Of a stretch of 64,000 bases of DNA, positions 51,208-60,218 are shown piece after piece. Made by a program: the position numbers and the translations under genes. Under the pieces are notes generated by a model. It was not told the origin of the DNA. It searched no databases and was given only the letters and a program-made list of their open reading frames with translations. This DNA is from Limihaloglobus sulfuriphilus (GTDB lineage: Bacteria > Planctomycetota > Phycisphaerae > Sedimentisphaerales > Sedimentisphaeraceae). Every line of letters starts with the position of its first letter. Positions within the stretch are counted from its first letter, which is position 1. The stretch spans positions 1,488,001-1,552,000 of the forward strand of contig NZ_CP019646.1 of assembly GCF_001999965.1 (NCBI RefSeq), read 5' to 3'.

Positions 51208-51858
51208 GTGACTGATAACAATAAAAATTTTATAAAACATGTGCCAAACATTTTAACAACCGGCAGGCTGGTTCTTACCGGTTTTTTTCTGTGGATGATT
51301 CTTATCTCGGATAACGTTTCAAACAGAGCACGTTTCATCGATATCGCTTTTGTGTTTTTTGTAATAACAGGGCTGACAGACATCGTTGACGGCTACATCG
51401 CACGCAGATTCAACGCCACCAGCAAATACGGGCGTATTGTTGACCCGCTCGCCGACAAAATACTTATCTGCGGCGCTTATATCTGTTTTGCAATTATCGG
51501 CCGGCCGCTTCTTTTCGGCTGGAGCCAGAGCACACTTTCGGCTATTCACTGGGGGATTGTTGCGGTACTTATATTCAGAGAGCTATCTGTTACAATAATC
51601 CGTCAATGGGCGGAAAACCGTAATTTCAAATTTCCCGCCTCGGTTTACGGCAAACTCAAAATGTTTACACAGTCATTCGGCGTCGGCACAATTCTGGTGA
51701 AAATGGCACATTTAGAAACGGCCCAATGGGCTTACTGGTTCACTGCTGTAACACTGTCAATTATGATTTTTGCCACCCTGGTATCTGGTTTCGAAGCTCT
51801 ATTCCGGATGTTTATCGCTGTTAAGGATTCAAAAAAGCCGCTGGTGCCTTCGGCTTAG
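51208..51858 (+). CDS. pgsA: CDP-diacylglycerol-glycerol-3-phosphate 3-phosphatidyltransferase
   Basis: About 216 residues. Membrane enzyme of phosphatidylglycerol synthesis with the CDP-alcohol phosphotransferase motif D-G-x2-A-R-8x-G-3x-D-3x-D, seen as DIVDGYIARRFNATSKYGRIVDPLADK. Several hydrophobic segments follow. I choose GTG at 51208 with a weak GGAAA nearby; a TTG 18 bp upstream is possible. It converges on queG. Confidence 0.93.
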   Translation: MTDNNKNFIKHVPNILTTGRLVLTGFFLWMILISDNVSNRARFIDIAFVFFVITGLTDIVDGYIARRFNATSKYGRIVDPLADKILICGAYICFAIIGRPLLFGWSQSTLSAIHWGIVAVLIFRELSVTIIRQWAENRNFKFPASVYGKLKMFTQSFGVGTILVKMAHLETAQWAYWFTAVTLSIMIFATLVSGFEALFRMFIAVKDSKKPLVPSA

Positions 51859-51877
51859 CGGCCCGGCACTCTGGCAT

Positions 51878-52837
51878 CTAACAGCCGCCCTCTTTCGCAT
51901 CCTTAAATTCTTTTATAATCCCGGCTGTTTCTTTTAGCTTACTCAGGCCGGCTCTTTCAAGAGCTGTCCCCGAAAAGCTGACATTAAAATCATGCTCGCT
52001 GTATTTCATTATCTCGTCAAGGTTTATATACCGGGCAACCCGATCAGGAGTGAATTCAGGATCACATTTTGTTTTGGCTCTTTGTTCGTATGGACATATT
52101 TCGACACATTTATCACAGCCGAAAAACGAATTGCAGATTTTGGCGGCCTCGCCGCGGGTCATCGCTGAGCGTTTTTCTATAGTTAGATAGCTTACGCACT
52201 TTCTCGCGTCAAGCCTCCGCCCCGCAGACAAAGCCCCGCCCGGACAGGCCCGGATACATTTATCGCAATCTCCGCACGGATCACGGTCAGTGACAAACGG
52301 CTTATCCGGCTCAATCTCAAAATCGGTAATTATCTCCGCCAGAAATAGTTGAGAGCCTAACTCCGGATTTATAAGCATGGTGTTTTTCCCTATAAACCCA
52401 AGCCCCGCACGCAGAGCCAAAGCCCTCTCAAGCAGCGGCACAGAATCGACACAAAACTTGAATCTCGCCCTCTCATCAGCAGTTTTTATAACGTCTGCGA
52501 GTTGGAAGAGTTTATTTTTAAGGTACTTATGATAATCGGCATAGATCGCATAATTGGAGACTCTGCCGCGTAAATGATCCTGCTCATTTGAGAATTGCTG
52601 CACTTCTGGTTTATAACTCTTTGCCAGACATATCACAGTCGCAGCTCCGGAAAGAAGCTCGGCAGGGCTGAGGCGCTTTTCAACATTTCTCTCCAGATAC
52701 CCCATCTCGCCATGGCAGCCGTCATGAAGCCAATTTTCAAGAGCCGCGGCATCTTTATGCCCTATGGGTTTGGCATCGGTAAAACCGGCAAGGTCAAACC
52801 CAAGCTCAAGTGCCTTTTGCCTGATGAATTCTTTCAT
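51878..52837 (-). CDS. queG: Epoxyqueuosine reductase QueG
   Basis: A 319-residue cobalamin- and iron-sulfur-dependent enzyme for the last step of queuosine synthesis in tRNA. Two [4Fe-4S] cluster motifs are visible: CGDCDKCIRACP and CDKCVEICPYEQ. The N-terminal part has the LGFDLAGFTDAK start typical of the family. Length is slightly short of 340-380, which fits the C-terminal HEAT-less form. It lies 30 bp after the Lrp gene on the same strand. Confidence 0.93.
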   Translation of the reverse strand: MKEFIRQKALELGFDLAGFTDAKPIGHKDAAALENWLHDGCHGEMGYLERNVEKRLSPAELLSGAATVICLAKSYKPEVQQFSNEQDHLRGRVSNYAIYADYHKYLKNKLFQLADVIKTADERARFKFCVDSVPLLERALALRAGLGFIGKNTMLINPELGSQLFLAEIITDFEIEPDKPFVTDRDPCGDCDKCIRACPGGALSAGRRLDARKCVSYLTIEKRSAMTRGEAAKICNSFFGCDKCVEICPYEQRAKTKCDPEFTPDRVARYINLDEIMKYSEHDFNVSFSGTALERAGLSKLKETAGIIKEFKDAKEGGC

Positions 52838-52867
52838 ACCAAGAGGTTTTTCAGTTCTAAGGCCTTC

Positions 52868-53302
52868 TTAAATCCATTTGTCATAACTCTTTAAAATGAC
52901 AAACGATTCCGTTCTGGAGACACCCTTAACTGTTGAAAGCTCCTCGGTTAGAAATTTCATAAGCCCTTTATTTGAATCAACCAATAATTCAATTATTAGA
53001 TCATACTGGCCCGAGACAATTGAAACCGACATGACATTTTTTAGTTTTGCTATTTCAGAGGCCTTTTCGTCAAGAAGCCTTGATTCGGCAACATTCGCCG
53101 AAACAATAGCTAACTGTTGATTGTCAAGCAGGTTAGGGTTCCTAACTGCTCTAAGTCTCACGAGCCCGCAATCCAGCAGCCGTTTTATACGCTGACGAAC
53201 AGTTCCTTCGCTGAGGCTTAGTTTCCTCGCTATCGCAGCGTTTGATTCATGTTGAATTGAAAGTAATTTGATGATTTTCCAGTCTGTTTCGTCCGGCTGC
53301 AT
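52868..53302 (-). CDS. Lrp/AsnC family transcriptional regulator
   Basis: A 144-residue regulator. The N-terminal helix-turn-helix (DWKIIKLL, NAAIARKLSLSEGTVRQRIKRLL) and the C-terminal RAM ligand-binding domain (VSIVSGQYDLIIELLVDS) are typical. It should bind DNA as a dimer or larger and respond to an amino acid. A 14-bp palindrome lies 33 bp upstream of its start and could be an autoregulatory site. Confidence 0.93.
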   Translation of the reverse strand: MQPDETDWKIIKLLSIQHESNAAIARKLSLSEGTVRQRIKRLLDCGLVRLRAVRNPNLLDNQQLAIVSANVAESRLLDEKASEIAKLKNVMSVSIVSGQYDLIIELLVDSNKGLMKFLTEELSTVKGVSRTESFVILKSYDKWI

Positions 53303-53695
53303 TTGTTACGCCCCAAATAAATCATATTAAACATAAACTTATAAGTTTCTAAACAAAAGTAGTTTATTGTATTTTTATCGGATTTTCAAGAAATAAATTA
53401 AAACTCTTGAGCGGCAAAAATCGCCTGCCACGAAGTACATTTCAGCGGAAATTGTTCCATTCAGCAGAGAAGCCCTTATATCTGCAAAACTGCGTTCGAA
53501 AATTAACATTTCTCATTGAAAACAAATTACTTTATAATAAAATTTACAAAACGTATCCCATCTTCAAACCGTTTGCTTAAATACAAGTATAACAGAATTC
53601 TCAGGGAACATGTACTGCGTTATTTTAATGGAAACTTATTATTTTTAAAGAGGTTATAACTAATAGCCTTAACTGCTTAGAATACTTGAATTATT
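53303..53695. other. Intergenic stretch of 393 bp: Lrp promoter side, no RNA gene seen
   Basis: AT-rich region between the divergent Lrp gene and a small ORF. Apart from the palindrome at 53335-53348 I see no tRNA, riboswitch or terminator. No long open frame with a convincing start is present. Confidence 0.6.
53335..53348. promoter_or_regulatory. 14-bp palindrome, possible Lrp operator
   Basis: The perfect palindrome AAACTTATAAGTTT, 33-46 nt upstream of the Lrp-type gene. Lrp-family sites are AT-rich palindromes and the genes are often autoregulated. The assignment is inference. Confidence 0.4.
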
Positions 53696-53875
53696 ATGAT
53701 AAACAATAATACTGCAACTAATGGCAATATCTGGAAGATTACTTTTAATGCATTTAATAGCGATGACTATTCTGCAAGCTACAAACGGGTCATAGAGGAA
53801 CTTGGAGAATTCATGGGCTATATGCTGATAATGTTCGGCAGCCTGGAAGCTCTCCTGCAGCGAAGAGGAACCTAA
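53696..53875 (+). CDS. Possible small protein, 59 residues
   Basis: An ATG-to-TAA frame of 59 codons encoding MINNNTATNGNIWKITFNAF and ending in a Met/Leu-rich helix with a basic end (LLQRRGT). No Shine-Dalgarno sequence is evident (AT-rich leader). The composition is reasonable for a real protein, but I know of no relative. It lies upstream of the two-TM protein gene on the same strand. Confidence 0.35.
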   Translation: MINNNTATNGNIWKITFNAFNSDDYSASYKRVIEELGEFMGYMLIMFGSLEALLQRRGT

Positions 53876-53960
53876 AACTACAGCTAACCGAAAACAAAAA
53901 TGAAATTAAACTGAATGCCTGATATAAACAATATTTATGATCAGCATTTCCGGGTTGATA

Positions 53961-54440
53961 ATGAGCAAAAAAAACAAAAATGAACTTTCTCAAAAACAAC
54001 AGATAAAAATGCAGCGTCTGCTCGCCGAATGGGGACTTGAACAATCCCAGCTGACTGAAGCCCAGAAAAAGGTCATATCCAACTATGTCATTGACAGCTC
54101 CAAACAGACAAAATCTTATATTTTGATTATCATCTGTGCGGCGGCTATGGCGGCAACCGCTTTTCTTAAAGTTTTTGAGACCTATCACCTCCTTCGCAGG
54201 GCATTTGACGAAAAGGTGATTTTATATAAGATTGTAACAGAAGAAATTGACCATGTAGTTGATTTAAACACATTTAAATACATGGTATTACAACATTTCG
54301 GGGCTGTTTCCTTTGCCACAGGATTTACGGTATTTGCTGTTGCTATAATTTGCATGCTGATAATTACCTGCCTCTGGTCCCGCCAGCAAAAATCAACTAT
54401 ACATGTTTTGCTGGATTCAATCGCCGAAAAGAGTAAATAA
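53961..54440 (+). CDS. Hypothetical protein with two membrane segments
   Basis: About 159 residues from the ATG at 53961; an ATG 24 bp upstream is an alternative. A charged N-terminal portion (SKKNKNELSQKQQIKMQRLL) is followed by two hydrophobic segments (SYILIIICAAAMAATAFL and ATGFTVFAVAIICMLIITCLW), with a ~55-residue loop between. Function is unknown. It precedes the ferredoxin gene by 102 bp. Confidence 0.6.
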   Translation: MSKKNKNELSQKQQIKMQRLLAEWGLEQSQLTEAQKKVISNYVIDSSKQTKSYILIIICAAAMAATAFLKVFETYHLLRRAFDEKVILYKIVTEEIDHVVDLNTFKYMVLQHFGAVSFATGFTVFAVAIICMLIITCLWSRQQKSTIHVLLDSIAEKSK

Positions 54441-54467
54441 TTCATCAAGACATTTTGAGGATATTGC

Positions 54468-54496
54468 TTGACGTGAAAATGATAGTATGTTATAAT
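54468..54496 (+). promoter_or_regulatory. Predicted sigma-70 type promoter for the 4Fe-4S protein
   Basis: TTGACG and a perfect TATAAT are spaced by 17 bp, 46 bp before the ATG. This is the best-matching promoter I see in the window. Confidence 0.65.
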
Positions 54497-54542
54497 CATT
54501 ACTTGTATAAAAATATAGAACATTTAAATTTGTGAGATAAAT

Positions 54543-55280
54543 ATGGCATTAAGAGACATCATTGTTATTGACGAAGAGAAATGCACAGGCTGCGGCAAAT
54601 GTGTTAACGCTTGCGCAGAAGGAGCTCTTCAGATGGTAAACGGCAAGGCGAAACTTGTCAGAGACGATTATTGTGACGGGCTCGGCGCGTGCATCGGCAG
54701 CTGCCCTTATGGTGCATTGACGATAGAAAAACGCGAGGCTCCTGAATTTGACATGAAAGCTGTCGAAGAATACCTCAAGGAATCTAACGCCGGACCCGGG
54801 CAAAACGCAGGCAGTGAGTTTGTATGCCCCGGCGCTGCCTCGTTCGACCTCGTAACTGACGGCTCGGCCGCTGAAGCAGCGAAATCCCCGACAGAAGAAG
54901 TCCCCTCCGCGCTGGGCAACTGGCCTGTGCAGCTTGCGCTTATTCCGCCGACAGCTCCTTATCTGAAGAACGCCGACCTGCTGGTAGCCGCTGACTGCGT
55001 GCCTTTTGCCATGCCCGACTTCCATTCAAAGTATCTCAGCGGCCGCAAACTGGTTGTAGGCTGTCCAAAACTCGATAATGTCGAGCCGTATATTGAAAAA
55101 CTTGCCCAGATGATCAAAGGCGGGCTGAATTCAATAACACTGCTTCATATGCAGGTGCCCTGCTGCTCCAAACTTGTCCGTGTTCTGGAAAAAGCCATCG
55201 AAATCAGCGGCGAGGATATTGGGTTTACAGATATAACCATAAGCCTCAAAGGCGAGGTGCTCTCTACCGAAGAAAAGTAG
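54543..55280 (+). CDS. 4Fe-4S ferredoxin-type protein with Cys-rich C-terminal domain
   Basis: A 245-residue protein. Cys14, 17, 20 and 24 (CTGCGKCVNAC) make one [4Fe-4S] site. A second, YCDGLGACIGSCPYGA (Cys44, 50, 54), is the variant site of this family. The C-terminal ~110 residues contain isolated conserved-looking cysteines in AADCVPFA, VGCPKLD and VPCCSK. Members of this family are common in anaerobes, sometimes beside hybrid-cluster protein genes, but their reaction is unproven. A strong predicted promoter lies upstream. Confidence 0.88.
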   Translation: MALRDIIVIDEEKCTGCGKCVNACAEGALQMVNGKAKLVRDDYCDGLGACIGSCPYGALTIEKREAPEFDMKAVEEYLKESNAGPGQNAGSEFVCPGAASFDLVTDGSAAEAAKSPTEEVPSALGNWPVQLALIPPTAPYLKNADLLVAADCVPFAMPDFHSKYLSGRKLVVGCPKLDNVEPYIEKLAQMIKGGLNSITLLHMQVPCCSKLVRVLEKAIEISGEDIGFTDITISLKGEVLSTEEK

Positions 55281-55316
55281 CCGCCGTTAATACCGCGGCA
55301 AATCAGAAGAAATCTG

Positions 55317-56207
55317 GTGAAAACTGAAAGAGCCACATTAAGAACAACCGAATCGCAGGTAAGAAGAATAACCCTCTATGGAATGGTTATTAACCTGCTT
55401 TTATCCGGTCTGAAATTTGCCGGCGGCACAATTGCTTCCAGCCAGGCCCTGATCGCTGATGCATTTCACAGCCTAAGTGATACGGTAACTGACCTCATTG
55501 TAATAATAGGCGTTCGTTTCTGGCAGGCCCCCCCAGACACAAAACACCCATACGGGCACGGACGAATAGAAACTGTAGCAGCTTTATTGATTGGCACATT
55601 GCTTGGAGCTGTCGGCATCGGCCTGGCTTACAACGCGATCTCTGACATCAATAAACAGCAAAGCAGGACTATCGGCTGGACTGCTTTTACGATAGCCTGT
55701 CTCTCGATAGTCCTCAAAGAAATTATCTATCGTTACACTATCGCCAAAGCCAGAAAAATCAAAAGTTCGGCTCTCGCTGCTAACGCCTGGCACCACCGCT
55801 CGGACGCTTTGAGTTCAGTTCCCGTAGCCCTCGCCGCGGCAGTCAACAGATTAACAGGAGGCTGGGAAGGTCTCGACTCAATCGCGGCAGTCATAGTCTC
55901 GCTCATGATTGTACAGGCGGCATGGAGAATCGTAAAGCCGGCCCTTGAAGAATTGGTTGACGCGGGCCTTGATAAAGATCACTGCACCGGCATCTCAAAG
56001 CTGGCACAGTCAGTCGATGGAGTAGTGGAAACCCACGCCCTTCGAAGCCGCAAACTCGGATCCGGAATCATAATTGACCTGCATGTACTTGTAAACGCAA
56101 ACCTTACAGTTGCACAAGGACATGAGATCGCGACAAATGTCAAACATAAACTAATGAACGGCGAAACCGATATACTCGATGTGATCGTACACATAGAACC
56201 GGCTTAA
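55317..56207 (+). CDS. Cation diffusion facilitator family transporter
   Basis: A 296-residue CDF protein with six membrane helices and a C-terminal cytosolic domain. The metal sites DAFHSLSDTVTD in helix 2 and WHHRSDALSS in helix 5 hold the expected His/Asp residues. It exports divalent metal (Zn, Fe, Mn or Co) in exchange for protons. The start is GTG, 36 bp after the ferredoxin stop. Confidence 0.93.
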   Translation: MKTERATLRTTESQVRRITLYGMVINLLLSGLKFAGGTIASSQALIADAFHSLSDTVTDLIVIIGVRFWQAPPDTKHPYGHGRIETVAALLIGTLLGAVGIGLAYNAISDINKQQSRTIGWTAFTIACLSIVLKEIIYRYTIAKARKIKSSALAANAWHHRSDALSSVPVALAAAVNRLTGGWEGLDSIAAVIVSLMIVQAAWRIVKPALEELVDAGLDKDHCTGISKLAQSVDGVVETHALRSRKLGSGIIIDLHVLVNANLTVAQGHEIATNVKHKLMNGETDILDVIVHIEPA

Positions 56208-56256
56208 ATCTCGCTGGAAAATGATTTATCGGTAATGTTTGAATCTTTTCAAGAAA

Positions 56257-57699
56257 TTATTGAATATTAGATTCTGCCCATTCCAGAGCGTCATCAAGCA
56301 TCTTATAGTTCCTGCTTACAACCGGCTCTTTACCTTCAAACAAAACTTTTATGCCCTGTTTAAATTCGTCTTTCAAAAGACGTGTTGCGTTTGTCTTTAT
56401 CATCGCGGCAAGCAGGAAGATGTTTGAGAGCTTTTGTGAACCGTGTTTCTTAGCCAGCTCAGTTGCCGGAACTTGAACGCCCCGAACACCTTCAGGCAGA
56501 CTCACATCTCCGGCAAGAGTGTCATAAATTATTAACCCGCCGCGTTTTACCTTTGGAGCGAATTTGTCAAATGAAGGCCTGTTCATAGCAATTAGAACAT
56601 CCGGCTCGGAGATATCTGGAGAGCCGATTTTTTTGCCGGATATCACTATCGAGCAGTTACTCGTCCCGCCCCGCTGCTCGGGCCCGTATGAGGGAAACCA
56701 TGACACAAAACGGCCGTCTCTGCATGCGGCAATCGTGGTTATTAGTCCAAGGCTAAGTACACCCTGGCCGCCAAAACCGGCGATTTTAACATCTATCTGG
56801 CCAAAATCTTCATCGAGTGCAGGCTCTGGCGAAGAATCCGTATCAAGATCAAAAACCGCGTCAATACTCTGCTTGCGGAAATCACTCTGAATCCGCTTAA
56901 ACGGCTCGGCAGTTTGGCTGCTATCTCTGAAAAGGCCAAGCGGAAACTCTTGTTCCATTTGAGTATTAACAAAATCAGCACCGTCGGCGGCATTGAGCCG
57001 CAGGTTCACCGGGCAGCTTGTAAGTATCTCAACAAAAGCATAGCCCTTGCCGTCACGCTGTATTTCCATTGCTTTGCGTATTGCTTTGCGGGCCTTGCGT
57101 ACGTGAGTAATATCTGAGACGGAAACACGTTCTATGTAAACAGGTGCCTTGAGCTGATTTATTAGCTCGCACATATGCAGCGGATAGCCTGCCAGCCGGG
57201 TATCGCGGCCGTTTGGGCAGGTTATTGTTTTCTGGTCAACAAGTGTTGTCGGCGCCATCTGGCCGCCGGTCATTCCGTAAACGGTGTTGTTTACGAAAAA
57301 TACAGCCATCTTCTCGCCGCGGTTGGCCGCCTGCATCGTTTCGTTTAGGCCGATTGATGCCAAATCTCCGTCACCCTGATATGATATAACAATAGCGTCA
57401 TCGCAGGCACGGGATATACCTGTACCGACCGCCGGCGCCCTGCCGTGGGATGCCTGGACATTGCCGCAGTCAAAATAGTAGTACGCAAATACTGTACAGC
57501 CGACAGGGCTGAGCATTACGCATCTGTCCTGTATGCCAAAATCGCTGATCGCCTCTGCTATGAGCTTATGTACAATTCCGTGTCCGCAGCCCGGGCAATA
57601 GTGAGTTGCCTTAAGTGCGGTACCGCCCTTCCGCATAAATTCGCTGTACATGGCTTCGGGGCGTTTTAATACTTTATAATCGCTTGTATTATTATCCAT
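56257..57699 (-). CDS. 2-oxoacid:ferredoxin oxidoreductase, fused beta and gamma subunits
   Basis: A 480-residue fusion. The N-terminal ~270 residues are the TPP-binding beta subunit: YCPGCGHGIVHKLI, GDGDLASIGLNE and NNTVYGMTGGQM. From about residue 305, KIAGFGGQGVLSLGLI begins the gamma subunit, which continues to the C-terminus (SNCSIVIS, IAMNRPSFDKF). It oxidises a 2-oxoacid and reduces ferredoxin with the alpha subunit encoded just upstream. The start overlaps the alpha stop by one base (TAATG). Confidence 0.92.
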   Translation of the reverse strand: MDNNTSDYKVLKRPEAMYSEFMRKGGTALKATHYCPGCGHGIVHKLIAEAISDFGIQDRCVMLSPVGCTVFAYYYFDCGNVQASHGRAPAVGTGISRACDDAIVISYQGDGDLASIGLNETMQAANRGEKMAVFFVNNTVYGMTGGQMAPTTLVDQKTITCPNGRDTRLAGYPLHMCELINQLKAPVYIERVSVSDITHVRKARKAIRKAMEIQRDGKGYAFVEILTSCPVNLRLNAADGADFVNTQMEQEFPLGLFRDSSQTAEPFKRIQSDFRKQSIDAVFDLDTDSSPEPALDEDFGQIDVKIAGFGGQGVLSLGLITTIAACRDGRFVSWFPSYGPEQRGGTSNCSIVISGKKIGSPDISEPDVLIAMNRPSFDKFAPKVKRGGLIIYDTLAGDVSLPEGVRGVQVPATELAKKHGSQKLSNIFLLAAMIKTNATRLLKDEFKQGIKVLFEGKEPVVSRNYKMLDDALEWAESNIQ

Positions 57700-58751
57700 T
57701 ATCGGGACATCTCCCTAAGTTTATCGAGTATGTTCTCGACTGTAATCATGCTTCCGCCGTACCTGTTGACCAGTTCTACCGGCCGTTTGCACTCAACCGC
57801 AAGTTTAATATCATCAAGCATCTGACCGTTGCTCATCTCTACAGAGATAAACTGCATGTTCGGTTTCTGTGCCAGTTCCGAAAGCCGCTCAGATGGGAAC
57901 GGCCAAAGACTAATCGGCCTTAACAGCCCTGTCTTTATGCCTTTCTTTCTTGAAACATCCACAGCACCGCGGGCGATACGGCTGCTTATGCCGTATGAAA
58001 CCATAACAATATCGGCATCTTCGGTCATGTACTCTTCATACCTGACCTCGCCGGCCTGGGCAATCGCGTATTTTTCCTGCAACCTAAGGTTAAGCTCCTC
58101 AAGCTCGTCAAAATCAAGCAATATCGAGGTTAGCAGGTTGCCTTTGGTTTCTTTAGTTCCGCAAACTGCCCAGCTTGTGTCGATTTTGGGTTCAACAGCT
58201 GTTTCAGGAAATTTCAGAGGTTCTACCATCTGCCCCAGCACGCCGTCGGAAAGAACTACAACTGGATTGCGGTATTTAAAAGCAATATCAAACGCCTCGT
58301 ATGTCAAATCACACATTTCCTGCACGCTGTTTGGCGCCAGCACAATATTTTTGTAATTGCCGTGTCCGCCGCCCTTTACCATTTGATTGTAATCGCCCTG
58401 CTCGCCGCCGATGTTTCCAAGACCCGGGCCCGCCCGGACGATATCAACAATTACGCAGGGCAGTTCAGTGCCCGCAAGATAGGACATACCTTCCTGCTTG
58501 AGGCTTATGCCGGGGCCCGAAGATGCCGTAAGCACGCGATGCCCTGTAGAGGCGGCGCCGTAAACCATGTTTATCGCAGCTTCTTCGCTCTCTGCCTGAA
58601 CAAATTTTCTGCCCAGCATAGGAAAATATTTAGAAGCGTCGTGCAGTATTTCACTCGCGGGGGTTATAGGGTAGCCGAAGTAGCAGTCGCAGCCGGCATA
58701 TAAAGCTCCAACTATAACCGCCGTGTTACCTTTAGCCAGTTTTGTTGCCAT
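57699..58751 (-). CDS. 2-oxoacid:ferredoxin oxidoreductase alpha subunit (KorA/VorB-like)
   Basis: A 350-residue alpha subunit. [28 protein letters not shown] at the N-terminus and [25 protein letters not shown] are the family blocks. Branched-chain (VorB) or 2-oxoglutarate (KorA) specificity cannot be separated by eye. It works with the fused beta/gamma protein and the small ferredoxin of the same operon. The preceding ferredoxin gene ends directly before its ATG. Confidence 0.92.
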   Translation of the reverse strand: MATKLAKGNTAVIVGALYAGCDCYFGYPITPASEILHDASKYFPMLGRKFVQAESEEAAINMVYGAASTGHRVLTASSGPGISLKQEGMSYLAGTELPCVIVDIVRAGPGLGNIGGEQGDYNQMVKGGGHGNYKNIVLAPNSVQEMCDLTYEAFDIAFKYRNPVVVLSDGVLGQMVEPLKFPETAVEPKIDTSWAVCGTKETKGNLLTSILLDFDELEELNLRLQEKYAIAQAGEVRYEEYMTEDADIVMVSYGISSRIARGAVDVSRKKGIKTGLLRPISLWPFPSERLSELAQKPNMQFISVEMSNGQMLDDIKLAVECKRPVELVNRYGGSMITVENILDKLREMSR

Positions 58752-59015
58752 TTATTGCTCCGAGGAAGGCTTTTTGTCGGGTTTCTTCGCCGGTATATGA
58801 ACCTCTATTGCAGAGGGTTCAGGGCAGGTATAAAAACAGTTTCCACAACCGATACAGCCGCTGCCTTTATACACGCAGAAACGGTATCCACGTTTGTTGA
58901 GCTCTTGGCCCAATTCAAGGACATTTACCGGGCACGCAAGTACGCACCGACCACAAGCCTTGCATTCTTCTATATTTATAACAGGGTAAGCCTGTTTTTT
59001 ATCTTTTTCGGACAT
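58752..59015 (-). CDS. 2[4Fe-4S] ferredoxin subunit of the oxidoreductase (KorD/VorD-like)
   Basis: About 87 residues. Two CxxCxxCxxxC clusters are intact: Cys18, 21, 24, 28 and Cys54, 57, 60, 64 ([11 protein letters not shown]). It passes electrons from the oxidoreductase to free ferredoxin. The ATG at 59015 has AGGAAT upstream; a longer frame with an extra 29 residues is unlikely. Gene order ferredoxin-alpha-beta/gamma is typical of kor/vor operons. Confidence 0.93.
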   Translation of the reverse strand: MSEKDKKQAYPVINIEECKACGRCVLACPVNVLELGQELNKRGYRFCVYKGSGCIGCGNCFYTCPEPSAIEVHIPAKKPDKKPSSEQ

Positions 59016-59238
59016 TTTATTCCTGTAAAATATACATATATTTACGTAACATAATAACAATTTGGCTTTTTTTTTCAAACACCAATTGTTCAATTTCCGC
59101 AATCTGCTTTAGCATTACTTTTAGTTTTTCGCAAACGCAGTGTTGATATCTGTTATATTTTCTTTATCATCTTATTGTTCTTGAATTTACCATTATTATA
59201 CAAAATTTTCAATTTAAACATAATTTAATGAGGAATGT

Positions 59239-60144
59239 ATGAAACCGACATTAGTAATTATGGCCGCGGGCATGGGCAGCAGATACGGCGGGCTCAAACA
59301 GATTGACCCAATCGGACCAAACGGCGAAATTATTATGGAATATTCTATTTACGATGCCATTAGAGCCGGTTTCGGCAAGGTTGTCTTCGTTATTCGCCAA
59401 GAGTTTGAAGATATCTTCCGTGAGAAGATCGGCTCCAAAATAGAAAAGCAAATAGAAGTAAGCTACGTACAGCAGGAGCTTGATAAGTGCCTTGGCGGAT
59501 TTGATTTACCCAAAGACCGCGAAAAACCCTGGGGCACCGGCCACGCCGTGCTTGTCTGCAAAGACGCTGTAAAAGAGCCGTTTACCGTTATAAATGCTGA
59601 CGATTTCTACGGTGCTAATGCGTTCAGGCTCATAGCAGAATACCTTACCCGCCCTGATGCAAGCCAGAGAGATTATTCCATGGTTGGATATATACTTCGC
59701 AACACGGTCAGCGAAAATGGATACGTATCACGCGGCGTATGCAAGACCGACGAAAACGAGATGCTTATTGATGTCGAGGAATATCTCAAAATTGAGAAAA
59801 ACGGCAACGAAGCAATCCATATAAAACCGGACGGCAGCACAGAAGCCATGAGCGGCGATGAGACAGTGTCCATGAATTTCTGGGGCTTTCAGCCGGGGCT
59901 CTTCCCGCAGCTTGAAGCACTGTTCGCCCAATTCCTTGCGGAAAAAGGCAAAGAACTCAAGAGCGAATTCTTCATCCCGTTTGTGGTTGATGATATGATC
60001 AAATCCGGCAAGGCAACAGTAAAAGTGCTTAAAACCAGCGATAAATGGTACGGCGTCACCTATCAGCAGGACAGAGAACCGGTTAAAGCCGGCATTAAGG
60101 CACTCATAGACAGCGGCCAATATCCCCGGAAACTATGGGAATAA
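59239..60144 (+). CDS. Sugar-phosphate nucleotidyltransferase (NTP transferase family)
   Basis: A 301-residue nucleotidyltransferase. MAAGMGSRYGGLKQIDPIGP is the NTP-binding signature, and VINADDFYGANAF holds the metal-binding aspartates. It activates a sugar-1-phosphate with an NTP; the sugar is not clear. GAGGA lies before the ATG. The gene is followed by a 12-bp inverted repeat and the convergent GH78 gene. Confidence 0.9.
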   Translation: MKPTLVIMAAGMGSRYGGLKQIDPIGPNGEIIMEYSIYDAIRAGFGKVVFVIRQEFEDIFREKIGSKIEKQIEVSYVQQELDKCLGGFDLPKDREKPWGTGHAVLVCKDAVKEPFTVINADDFYGANAFRLIAEYLTRPDASQRDYSMVGYILRNTVSENGYVSRGVCKTDENEMLIDVEEYLKIEKNGNEAIHIKPDGSTEAMSGDETVSMNFWGFQPGLFPQLEALFAQFLAEKGKELKSEFFIPFVVDDMIKSGKATVKVLKTSDKWYGVTYQQDREPVKAGIKALIDSGQYPRKLWE

Positions 60145-60169
60145 AACGAACCCAATCTTCAGAAATTCA

Positions 60170-60209
60170 GCTGTAATGCCAAACTCATTAGAGTATATGG
60201 CATTACAGC
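60170..60209. other. 12-bp inverted repeat between convergent genes
   Basis: Perfect stem GCTGTAATGCCA / TGGCATTACAGC (60170-60181 and 60198-60209) with a 16-nt loop. No T-run follows on either strand. It could stop both transcripts with Rho or protect 3' ends. Confidence 0.55.
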
Positions 60210-60218
60210 CGATATGCC

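Noticed and set aside
53811-54188. Minus-strand 125-codon ORF
   Set aside because: Antisense to the two-TM protein gene, which has better start context and composition.
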